NCBI RefSeq assembly: GCF_024623455.1
Contig: NZ_JANIPJ010000002.1
Location: 1 to 64,000, forward strand
Direction of reading: 5' to 3'
From: Paenibacillus soyae
GTDB taxonomy: Bacteria; Bacillota; Bacilli; Paenibacillales; Paenibacillaceae
DNA length: 64,000 nucleotides
Position 1 is the stretch's first letter, and each line of letters opens with the position of its first letter. The notes beneath the pieces were generated by a model. It saw only the letters and a list, made by a program, of their open reading frames with translations. It searched no databases and had not been told where the DNA came from. A program made the translations under genes and the position numbers. This document shows positions 8,263 through 15,079 of the stretch, piece by piece.

Positions 8263-8299
8263 AGCCGCGGGAAGGTCCCCCTTTCCTGCGGCTTTTTTT
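8263..8299 (+). terminator. Riboswitch-controlled intrinsic terminator before kimA
   Basis: AGCCGCGGGAAGG pairs with CTTTCCTGCGGCT (one mismatch) and is followed by seven T. It lies between the aptamer and the kimA start, as an expression platform should. A second T tract at 8251-8257 directly follows the aptamer. Confidence 0.88.
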
Positions 8300-8377
8300 G
8301 GCCTTGCGATGGGAAAATTAAGGGTAATCGTCGATTTGGCATGGGCTGCAATCATCGGAATTGGAGTGATTTGCGCT

Positions 8378-10201
8378 ATGGCAGCTTTTAAACGATTGTT
8401 GATCGGCAGGCCTTTGAAATCCACGGAGCTGGGCGAGCAGAAGCTAAATAAGAGAAAAGCGCTCGCGATTTTATCGTCCGACGCCCTTTCCTCCGTCGCG
8501 TACGGTCCGGAACAAATTTTATTGGTATTGATTACGGTGAGCACCGCGGCGTTCTGGTATTCGATCCCGATCGGGATCGGCGTATTGTTTCTGCTAACGG
8601 CGCTTATTCTCTCGTATCGTCAGATCATCTTCGCCTACCCTCAAGGGGGCGGAGCTTATGTGGTCTCGAAAAACAATCTAGGCGTATATCCCGGTCTTGT
8701 GGCAGGCGGTTCGCTTCTGGTCGATTATATTCTGACGGTTGCCGTCAGCGTATCGGCGGGTACGGACGCCATTACCTCCGCTTTCCCGGCGCTGCATGAA
8801 TATACGGTCGTCATCGCCGTCGTGTTCGTGCTTCTGCTCACGCTGCTCAACTTGCGGGGGGTGACCGAATCCGCGTCCGTGCTTGCCTATCCGGTTTATT
8901 TATTCGTACTGGCGCTTCTTGTTCTAATCGGCGTGGGCATCTATCGCGTGATGACAGGCGAAGTATCCCCCGAGCTGCATACGCCGGTGGGCACGCCGAT
9001 CGCGGGCATTAGTCTGTTCTTGCTGCTGAAAGCTTTCGCGTCGGGCAGCTCGGCGCTGACCGGGGTCGAGGCGATCTCGAACGCCATCCCGAATTTCAAG
9101 AGCCCTGCTCCTAATAACGCGGCCAAAACGTTGTCCGCGATGGGCATTTTGTTAGCCGTCTTATTCTCCGGCATTGTGGCGCTGGCCTATTTTTACGGCG
9201 TTTCGCCGCTTGCCGAGGTGACGGTCGTCTCCCAAATCGCGGAAGAAACGTTCAGTCGGAATTTTATGTATTATTTTGTCCAAGGCACAACGGCCCTTAT
9301 CCTGATTCTTGCCGCCAATACCGGCTATTCCGCGTTCCCGCTGCTTGCCGTTAATCTGGCGAACGATAAATTCATTCCGAGAATGTTCACGGTGCGCGGC
9401 GACCGGCTCGGCTATTCGAACGGGATCATCATTCTGGGCTTGCTGTCCATCCTGCTGATTATCGTGTTCCAAGGACAGACGGAGCAGTTAATTCCGCTGT
9501 ATGCCGTTGGCGTGTTTATACCGTTCACGCTGTCCCAGACGGGGATGATGGTCAAGTGGATCCGGGAGAAGCCGGCCGGATGGGTATCCAAGCTGGCTAT
9601 TAATACGACGGGAGCCGTCATCAGCCTCATGGTAACCCTGATGTTCTTCATCACGAAATTCGCGCAGGTATGGTCGGTTCTGATATTCTTGCCGATCATC
9701 ATCTTCCTGTTCCACCGCATCAAGAAGCATTATGAAGCCGTCGGCGATCAGCTTCGTCTCGCGACCTGCGAGCCTGCCGTTCCGATCGAAGGCAACGTGA
9801 TGATCGTGCCCGTATCCGGAATTACGCATGTCGTAGAGCAATCGCTTAACTATGCCCAATCTCTCGGCGCCGAGCAGATTATTGCGGTCCACATCCCGTT
9901 CGACCGTGAAGAAGAAGCCCGCTTCGAGGAGAAATGGCGCAGCTGGAAGCCGGACATCCGTCTCGTCACGCTCCACTCTCCGTACCGGAGCATCATACAG
10001 CCGCTCGGCAAATTCATCGATGTCGTCAAGCGCAAAGCGGATGAATCGAACTACCAGGTAACGGTCGTCATCCCGCAGTTCATCCCGAAGAAAGGCTGGC
10101 ATAACTTGCTTCATAACCAGAGCAGCCTGTTGATTCGAGCACATCTTCTCTACCGCAAGGACATCGTCTTAACAACCGTCCCGTACCATCTCAAAAAATA
10201 A
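8378..10201 (+). CDS. kimA: KimA-type high-affinity potassium/proton symporter (APC superfamily)
   Basis: KimA (formerly YdaO) imports potassium with protons in Bacillus subtilis. The protein matches it closely in recalled sequence: LIGRPLKSTELGEQKL at the N-terminus, ALSSDALSSVAYG, the QGGGAYVVSK loop, SGTDAITSAFPALH-type and LTGVEAISNAIP segments. There are twelve membrane helices and a ~150-residue cytoplasmic C-terminal domain ending in LPYH-like VPYHLKK. The open frame extends upstream to 8309 but that part lies in the terminator tail. The ATG at 8378 has TTGGAG eleven bases before it and gives 607 residues, the size of B. subtilis KimA. Expression should be shut off by c-di-AMP through the leader riboswitch. 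Confidence 0.92.
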   Translation: MAAFKRLLIGRPLKSTELGEQKLNKRKALAILSSDALSSVAYGPEQILLVLITVSTAAFWYSIPIGIGVLFLLTALILSYRQIIFAYPQGGGAYVVSKNNLGVYPGLVAGGSLLVDYILTVAVSVSAGTDAITSAFPALHEYTVVIAVVFVLLLTLLNLRGVTESASVLAYPVYLFVLALLVLIGVGIYRVMTGEVSPELHTPVGTPIAGISLFLLLKAFASGSSALTGVEAISNAIPNFKSPAPNNAAKTLSAMGILLAVLFSGIVALAYFYGVSPLAEVTVVSQIAEETFSRNFMYYFVQGTTALILILAANTGYSAFPLLAVNLANDKFIPRMFTVRGDRLGYSNGIIILGLLSILLIIVFQGQTEQLIPLYAVGVFIPFTLSQTGMMVKWIREKPAGWVSKLAINTTGAVISLMVTLMFFITKFAQVWSVLIFLPIIIFLFHRIKKHYEAVGDQLRLATCEPAVPIEGNVMIVPVSGITHVVEQSLNYAQSLGAEQIIAVHIPFDREEEARFEEKWRSWKPDIRLVTLHSPYRSIIQPLGKFIDVVKRKADESNYQVTVVIPQFIPKKGWHNLLHNQSSLLIRAHLLYRKDIVLTTVPYHLKK

Positions 10202-10204
10202 ACG

Positions 10205-10240
10205 AAAGCTTGGATTCCGTTCACGGAATCCAAGCTTTTT
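10205..10240 (+). terminator. Rho-independent terminator after kimA
   Basis: AAAGCTTGGATTCCG and CGGAATCCAAGCTTT form a long perfect stem with a TTCA loop, followed by T-rich sequence. It starts three bases after the kimA stop. Confidence 0.88.
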
Positions 10241-10269
10241 AATTTTGAAACCGAGCGCCGCGCGGCTTA

Positions 10270-10676
10270 TTATGCCGTCGGCCAAGCCGGCAACGGATCC
10301 GGGAAGAGGCTCCAATCTTGCGTCATCTCTTCCTCCGTCAGAATGCAGTCGTTCAGGGCGGTTCGAATACCCTCGCGATCCATGTCCACGCCGATAAACA
10401 CGACTTCGCTCTGACGGTCTCCCGTGCTCTCATCCCAATTCCGCAGCAGCTCGGGCTCGTCCGCAAGAATCTGCTCCCTCTCCGCGGCGGGCAGCGAGGC
10501 CAGCCATCGTCCCGCCGGCCCGGCTGGCGATCCAGAGCCAGCCTTTGGCGCGTACGACTTCCTCCGGCCACTCCTCGAACCATCTCGCGAGTCTCTCCGG
10601 ATGAAGCGGTCGTCTGCTTCGATAGACGAAGGAGCCGATGCCGTATTCCTCCGTCTCCGGCTGATGATTCTCTCTG
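10270..10676 (-). pseudogene. Remnant of a CobW/ZagA-type GTPase metallochaperone (C-terminal part only)
   Basis: Read on the minus strand, one frame gives EEYGIGSFVYRSRRPLHPER and VVRAKGWLWIASR. A second frame then gives AGRWLASLPAAERE, RNWDESTGDRQSEVVFIG and DDC-like LNDCILTEEEM. These are consecutive pieces of the C-terminal domain of COG0523 zinc-responsive GTPases (YciC/ZagA). The frame changes near 10510-10530, where about a dozen residues also seem missing, and the GTPase N-terminus is gone. The remnant abuts the stop of the aldo/keto reductase gene. It cannot encode a working chaperone. The 184-residue open frame running into the neighbouring gene is not a real protein. Confidence 0.75.
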
Positions 10677-11663
10677 TCACACGGGCTGCAGGATCCGCTC
10701 GATTTCCTCCATTTGCGATGGAGTTAGAGGACCGAACGCCGTTGCGCCGAGCAGCTCTTGCACTTGCTTCTTCGTCTTGAAGCCGGGAATCGGAATCGTT
10801 GCGTCGCTTCGCCCCCAAATCCATGCCAGGGCGCCCTGCACGAGCGAACGACGCTCGCTGGTTAATATCTCCTTGACGGCTCTAAGCTTCTCCAAATAAT
10901 CCGTGACGGGCTTCCCGTCCTTGAAATATTGGACCCACTCGTGGCTGCTGCCCCTAACATCGCTCGCGGGAAGCTGGGAGCCCTGGGTAAACTTCCCGCT
11001 TAGCAAGCCCATCGCCAGCGGCGAGTTGTTAATGCTGATTAAGCCATGCTTTTCGCATATGGAGAGCATCTCGGGATCGTCGCGCAGGACGTTTAACGAA
11101 TGCTGGAAAGCCGCTGCCTGGGATTGTCTGGCGAAATGCTCGGCTAGCAAGGGGTCCCCCGTGCTCCATCCGTATTCCCGAATAAATCCCTCTTCCCTCA
11201 GCCGGTTCAAGGAATCGATGACGGAGTCGATCTCCCCGGCGGTTAACGACCCGACGTGGATTTGGTAGAGGTCGATATAGTCCGTGCCGAGCCTCTGCAG
11301 CGACCGCTCGCAGGAGCGTCGCACATAAGCCGGAGACACGTCATGGCGAAGGTATACCTCTTTGGCCGCTTCGTTGTTCGTGAAGCCGAACTTCGTGGCG
11401 ATAACGACCTCGCTTCTCCGACCCTTGACGGCGCTTCCCAGAACCGTCTCGCTGTGTCCGGCCCCGTATGCGTCCGCCGTATCGAAGAAGTTGATCCCCA
11501 TATCGATCGCGGCATGGATCGCCTCGATCGATTGCCGGTCGTCGACTTCCCCCCATCCGTCAGGCAGCCCTCCCAGCGTGAAGTGTCCCCCGATCGCCCA
11601 ACAGCCTAAGCCGAGCGGGCTTATCGCAATCCCGGATGCTCCCAGCGTTTGTTTTCGATTCAT
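10677..11663 (-). CDS. Aldo/keto reductase
   Basis: NAD(P)H-dependent (beta/alpha)8-barrel oxidoreductase reducing aldehydes or ketones. The catalytic tetrad is visible: Asp and Tyr in FFDTADAYGAGHSE (about residues 58-71), Lys in VVIATKFGF and His in YQIHVGS. The C-terminal IPIPGFKTKKQVQE is the typical cofactor 2'-phosphate/adenine-binding segment. Length (328 aa) is standard. The start ATG has AGGAGG nine bases upstream. The gene is divergent from a MocR-type regulator, 146 bp away, which may control it. Substrate unknown. Confidence 0.9.
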   Translation of the reverse strand: MNRKQTLGASGIAISPLGLGCWAIGGHFTLGGLPDGWGEVDDRQSIEAIHAAIDMGINFFDTADAYGAGHSETVLGSAVKGRRSEVVIATKFGFTNNEAAKEVYLRHDVSPAYVRRSCERSLQRLGTDYIDLYQIHVGSLTAGEIDSVIDSLNRLREEGFIREYGWSTGDPLLAEHFARQSQAAAFQHSLNVLRDDPEMLSICEKHGLISINNSPLAMGLLSGKFTQGSQLPASDVRGSSHEWVQYFKDGKPVTDYLEKLRAVKEILTSERRSLVQGALAWIWGRSDATIPIPGFKTKKQVQELLGATAFGPLTPSQMEEIERILQPV

Positions 11664-11723
11664 AAGTCATGCCTCCTGTTCAAGTCGATTCTCCTTGATT
11701 ATAATGAGAGCGATGGTCCTCGA

Positions 11724-11760
11724 AGAGATCCAATTATTCGTTATTTTGAGGAGCCAATAC
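11724..11760. promoter_or_regulatory. Possible MocR operator: direct repeats
   Basis: Between the divergent reductase and regulator genes, GAGATCCAAT (11725-11734) and GAGGAGCCAAT (11748-11758) form an imperfect direct repeat 24 bases apart. MocR regulators commonly bind direct repeats in such intergenic regions. The match is short and could be chance. Confidence 0.3.
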
Positions 11761-11809
11761 TTACGAAGTCAGGTTTGCTGATAAAAATTTGGGGAGGTTT
11801 CACATAGAC

Positions 11810-13237
11810 ATGTACGGCATATCGATTGACCGTCGCGCCGAATTGTCCGTAACCCGGCAAATTTGCGATCTGCTGCGGCAAATGATCGAATCGGGACGCT
11901 TGCCCGCCGGCACGCGCCTGCTGCCTACGCGGGTGCTTGCAAAGGAATGGGGAATCGCGCGCAACGGGATTATCGAGGTTTATGAGCAATTAACGGCCGA
12001 AGGTTATTTGGAAGGACGAGTCGGAGCCGGAACCTATGTCGCGGAAGGCATAACGCCAGTCCCTAGGAAGAGCGAAGCACCTGCTCCCGCGCCATCGAAA
12101 GCGGCTCTAAGCGACGGGGTTCGGACACGCGACCTAATCGACTTCGCCTCCGGCGTTCCCGATGACGAATCGTTCCCCCGGTCGGCCTGGGCGAAGGAGC
12201 TGCGCTATGCGGCGGAGTCGATAAGCGAGGATTCGCTGGGATACGGCTCCATTCAGGGAAGCATGGAGCTTCGAGAGGTGATACGGGACTATGTATTCCG
12301 AACCAAAGGCATCATCTGCGAAGCCGATCAAATCATCATCGTTTCCGGCGCATCGGAAGCCATCATGCTTATCGCCCATTCGTTAGCCTCCGAATTCCGG
12401 TCCGTCTATCTCGAGGACCCGACGATCGGTTTTACGCAAGATATTTTCAGAGCGTTGAATTACACGGTGATTCCCGTAGAAGTCGATCAGCATGGAATGG
12501 CCGTCGACACGCTGTCCCGGCTCGAAGCCTGCCACCTGATGCTGCTGACGCCATCTCATCAGTTTCCGACGGGAAGCCTCTTGTCCATTCAACGGAGACA
12601 GCAAGCCATCCGAATGGCGGCCGAATCGGAAGCCTATCTGATCGAAGATGATTACGACAGCGAATTCCGGCTCAAAGGCGTTCCCGTCCCTCCGCTTCAG
12701 ACGCTGGCGCCCGATAGGGTCCTGCACGTGGGGACGTTCAGCAAGACGTTAACGCCAAGCATCCGAATCGGATACGCGATCGTCCCGCCCCATCTGACCG
12801 AAAGATTGCTCGAGACCAAAGAAATGCTGAATCTCTATACGCCCTTCGTCATTCAGAAGGCTTTAAGCCGGTTTATTCGCGGCGGCCACTTGGACCGGCA
12901 TATCCACGCCATGAAAAAAGAATACCGGAAGCGCAGAGCCTTGCTGAAGGAGCAGCTCCGTCAAGCCTTCGGGGAAAACGCGGCGCTGCTCGGCGACGAA
13001 GCCGGCATGCATCTGCAAGTATGCTTTCAACCTGCATCTTTATATTCGGGAATCGATTGGGAGAAGTCGGTCTTGTTCGGAGTGAGAGTCGACCCCGCAG
13101 ACGATTACAGATTGCGGAAGCCAGGCAAATCCGAGCCGCGGATCGTGCTGGGCTACGGCAATCTGTACGAAGAGCGTATCGTGGAAGGCGTGAGAAGGCT
13201 GGCGAGCTTCGTCCGCGCGCAAATAAGGCTGCCATAA
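11810..13237 (+). CDS. MocR/PdxR-family regulator (GntR helix-turn-helix plus aminotransferase domain)
   Basis: MocR proteins are transcription regulators that sense pyridoxal phosphate or a PLP-reacting ligand. Residues ~1-75 form a GntR winged helix: QICDLLRQMIESGRLPAGTRL followed by LPTRVLAKEWGIARN in the protein (two motif blocks). Residues ~110-475 are a fold-type I aminotransferase-like domain with IEDDYDSEFR and the PLP lysine in GTFSKTLTPSIRIGY. The frame opens at a TTG (11789), but the ATG at 11810 has GGGGAGG twelve bases upstream and matches family starts. It is divergent from the aldo/keto reductase gene, its likely target. No pdxST genes are near, so control of B6 synthesis is not indicated. 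Confidence 0.88.
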   Translation: MYGISIDRRAELSVTRQICDLLRQMIESGRLPAGTRLLPTRVLAKEWGIARNGIIEVYEQLTAEGYLEGRVGAGTYVAEGITPVPRKSEAPAPAPSKAALSDGVRTRDLIDFASGVPDDESFPRSAWAKELRYAAESISEDSLGYGSIQGSMELREVIRDYVFRTKGIICEADQIIIVSGASEAIMLIAHSLASEFRSVYLEDPTIGFTQDIFRALNYTVIPVEVDQHGMAVDTLSRLEACHLMLLTPSHQFPTGSLLSIQRRQQAIRMAAESEAYLIEDDYDSEFRLKGVPVPPLQTLAPDRVLHVGTFSKTLTPSIRIGYAIVPPHLTERLLETKEMLNLYTPFVIQKALSRFIRGGHLDRHIHAMKKEYRKRRALLKEQLRQAFGENAALLGDEAGMHLQVCFQPASLYSGIDWEKSVLFGVRVDPADDYRLRKPGKSEPRIVLGYGNLYEERIVEGVRRLASFVRAQIRLP

Positions 13238-13255
13238 TCGGCAGCCTTGTATCGA
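13225..13255 (+). terminator. Possible terminator at the end of the MocR gene
   Basis: AAGGCTGCC-ATAATC-GGCAGCCTT overlaps the stop codon (13235-13237). The following bases are only moderately T-rich, so efficiency is uncertain. Confidence 0.45.
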
Positions 13256-13279
13256 TTTCATGAAGAGTAGGAATCCCGG

Positions 13280-13831
13280 TTATTCCGCCAAAGAAATGTA
13301 GGACGAAGGTACGTGATCGGACAGCCAAACCGTCTCGTTCCCTCTGTAGAAAAGAATGCCTTCCTGCCACGCTCTTCGGGAATCAATGCACAGGAGCACG
13401 GGGACGGGATCCTTGCGCTTGCCCACGACCAGCGCGGTTTCCCTGTCCGCCGACAGGTGCACGTATTGTCTGGCCATCGGTTTTAAGCCCGACTTCAATA
13501 TTTCCTTTACCAGCTGGCCCGCTGTTCCATGGAAAACGACGTTTGGCGGCATTTCGGCTTTTTTTACGATTTTTTCGGGGATGGAATGCCCATACAGCGC
13601 TCTAATTTTGCCATCTTGAATTTCGAATCGTTTTTTGGAGGATAACTCCGCCATGGCCGATACATCTTCTGCGGTGAGCAATGTCCACTGCCGGTCCGTC
13701 CGCAGCGAATGAACGAGCTGGCCGACCGCAACCCAGCCTTCGGCATCGAGCTCCAGCTCGTAAACCCAGGGCGCATGGCGAAGCGCGTAGGATACTTCTT
13801 TGCTTAATTTCGCGTAGTCCGGCTTCTGCAA
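13280..13831 (-). CDS. kptA: RNA 2'-phosphotransferase KptA/Tpt1
   Basis: Tpt1/KptA moves an internal RNA 2'-phosphate onto NAD+, giving ADP-ribose 1'',2''-cyclic phosphate. In fungi it completes tRNA splicing; its bacterial role is unsettled. The catalytic Arg-His-Arg-Arg set is present: YALRHAP, KIRALYGHS and ARQYVHLS, with the family's VVFHGT between them. Length (183 aa) is normal. The frame extends to an ATG at 13861 that lacks a ribosome site. The TTG at 13831 has AGGGGGAAGG upstream and starts just before the conserved KLSKEVSYALRH, so it is preferred. The gene lies 36 bp after the VWA gene on the same strand with no terminator between, so it is probably the last gene of the SWIM-MoxR-VWA operon. 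Confidence 0.9.
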   Translation of the reverse strand: MQKPDYAKLSKEVSYALRHAPWVYELELDAEGWVAVGQLVHSLRTDRQWTLLTAEDVSAMAELSSKKRFEIQDGKIRALYGHSIPEKIVKKAEMPPNVVFHGTAGQLVKEILKSGLKPMARQYVHLSADRETALVVGKRKDPVPVLLCIDSRRAWQEGILFYRGNETVWLSDHVPSSYISLAE

Positions 13832-13867
13832 GATGGCCTTCCCCCTTTCTTTTATCTGCATGGTTAT

Positions 13868-15076
13868 TTATGGATGGCTGCTCGCTTGAACGCGTCCGGC
13901 AAGCGCGCCAAGGTCGATTCCTTTGAGCGCTCCTTCGATTAACTCCGGGAGCTTGCCGGGCGAACAGCCGAAGCAAGGAATGCCGTATCCGGACAGCTTC
14001 TTCGCGACAGCTTCGTCGTAGGACGGGACGCCATCATCCGACAAAGCGAGCAGCGCGATCACCTTCACTCCCGCCTGATGCATCTCCGTCAGCCTGCGGA
14101 TCATCTCCGTCCGATTTCCTCCTTCGTACAGGTCGGAAACCAGTATGAAGATCGTTTTTTTCGGCTCCGTAACAAAAGGCTCGCAATACTTGATCGACTT
14201 GTTAATGTCGGTGCCGCCGCCAAGCTGAATGCCGAACAGCATGTCGACGGGATCGTTCGCGCATTGCTCGCTCAAATCGACGACCTCGGTATCGAAAGCG
14301 ACGACCCGCGTGCTCAAGGCGGGCATGCTGGCGAAGATGGATCCGATGATGGACGCGTAGATGACGGAGCCCGCCATCGAGCCGCTTTGATCGATATCGA
14401 GGATGATCGTCCATTCCTTGCTTTTGCGGGCGCGGTCGAAAAAATACACCTTCTCCGGTATGAGCAGCTTTCGCTCCTGGTCGTAATGCCTAAGGTTTTT
14501 GCGAATCGTCGTATTCCAGTCGAGCCCGGACAGATTCGGCAGCGGCGAATGCCGCCGCTTGTTCAGAGCGCCGGTCACCGCCCGACGCAAATCCTGCTCC
14601 ATTCTTCTCATGATGTCATCAACGACGGTTTTCACCAGCTGTCTGGCCGTTTCCTTCGTGCGCTCCGGAATTTTGCCCTTCAGCGACATCAGCGTCGCAA
14701 CCATCTGGATGTCCGGCTTCACCTGGGCAAGCAGCTCGGGCTCGAACAGCAGCTGGTTCAGGCCTTTGCGTTCGATCGCATCCGCTTGAATGACCGAGAC
14801 GACGTCGGGAGGAAAAAACGAGCGGATGTCGCCCAGCCACTTCGCGAGCTTCGGCGACGAAGAGCCAAGCCCCGCGGAACGGGCTTTGCCCGCGCCGGAA
14901 TCGGCTTGCCCGCCGCCTTCCGTCGTCTCGTCGTAAATCGCCGCCAGCGCTTCGTCCAGAAGCCGCGATTCCTCGTCGAGCAAGCGACCCGTCCCAAGCT
15001 CTTGAAGCTTGCTCTCCGAAGCCGCTCCGAGGATAAGCCGCCATCGCCTCAATTGTTCTTGATTCGCGGCTGTCAT
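13868..15076 (-). CDS. VWA-domain protein of a MoxR/VWA system (YehP-like)
   Basis: The C-terminal half is a von Willebrand A domain with an intact metal-ion-dependent adhesion site: DQSGSMAGS (about residues 229-237), the later Thr in GGGTDINKS and an Asp in LVSDLYEGG. Such domains bind Mg2+ and act as substrate or partner adaptors for MoxR AAA+ ATPases. The N-terminal ~200 residues are helical and charged. There is no signal peptide, so the protein is cytoplasmic. Its ATG lies 3 bp after the stop of the DUF5682 gene. The layout and length (402 aa) resemble E. coli YehP, judged from memory. A chaperone-like role with the MoxR ATPase is the family-level expectation. Confidence 0.85.
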   Translation of the reverse strand: MTAANQEQLRRWRLILGAASESKLQELGTGRLLDEESRLLDEALAAIYDETTEGGGQADSGAGKARSAGLGSSSPKLAKWLGDIRSFFPPDVVSVIQADAIERKGLNQLLFEPELLAQVKPDIQMVATLMSLKGKIPERTKETARQLVKTVVDDIMRRMEQDLRRAVTGALNKRRHSPLPNLSGLDWNTTIRKNLRHYDQERKLLIPEKVYFFDRARKSKEWTIILDIDQSGSMAGSVIYASIIGSIFASMPALSTRVVAFDTEVVDLSEQCANDPVDMLFGIQLGGGTDINKSIKYCEPFVTEPKKTIFILVSDLYEGGNRTEMIRRLTEMHQAGVKVIALLALSDDGVPSYDEAVAKKLSGYGIPCFGCSPGKLPELIEGALKGIDLGALAGRVQASSHP

Positions 15077-15079
15077 AGG

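Noticed and set aside
10677..10824. Hypothetical 184-aa protein from 10824 running through the reductase end
   Set aside because: Its first part is an out-of-frame reading of the reductase gene and the rest is the CobW remnant.
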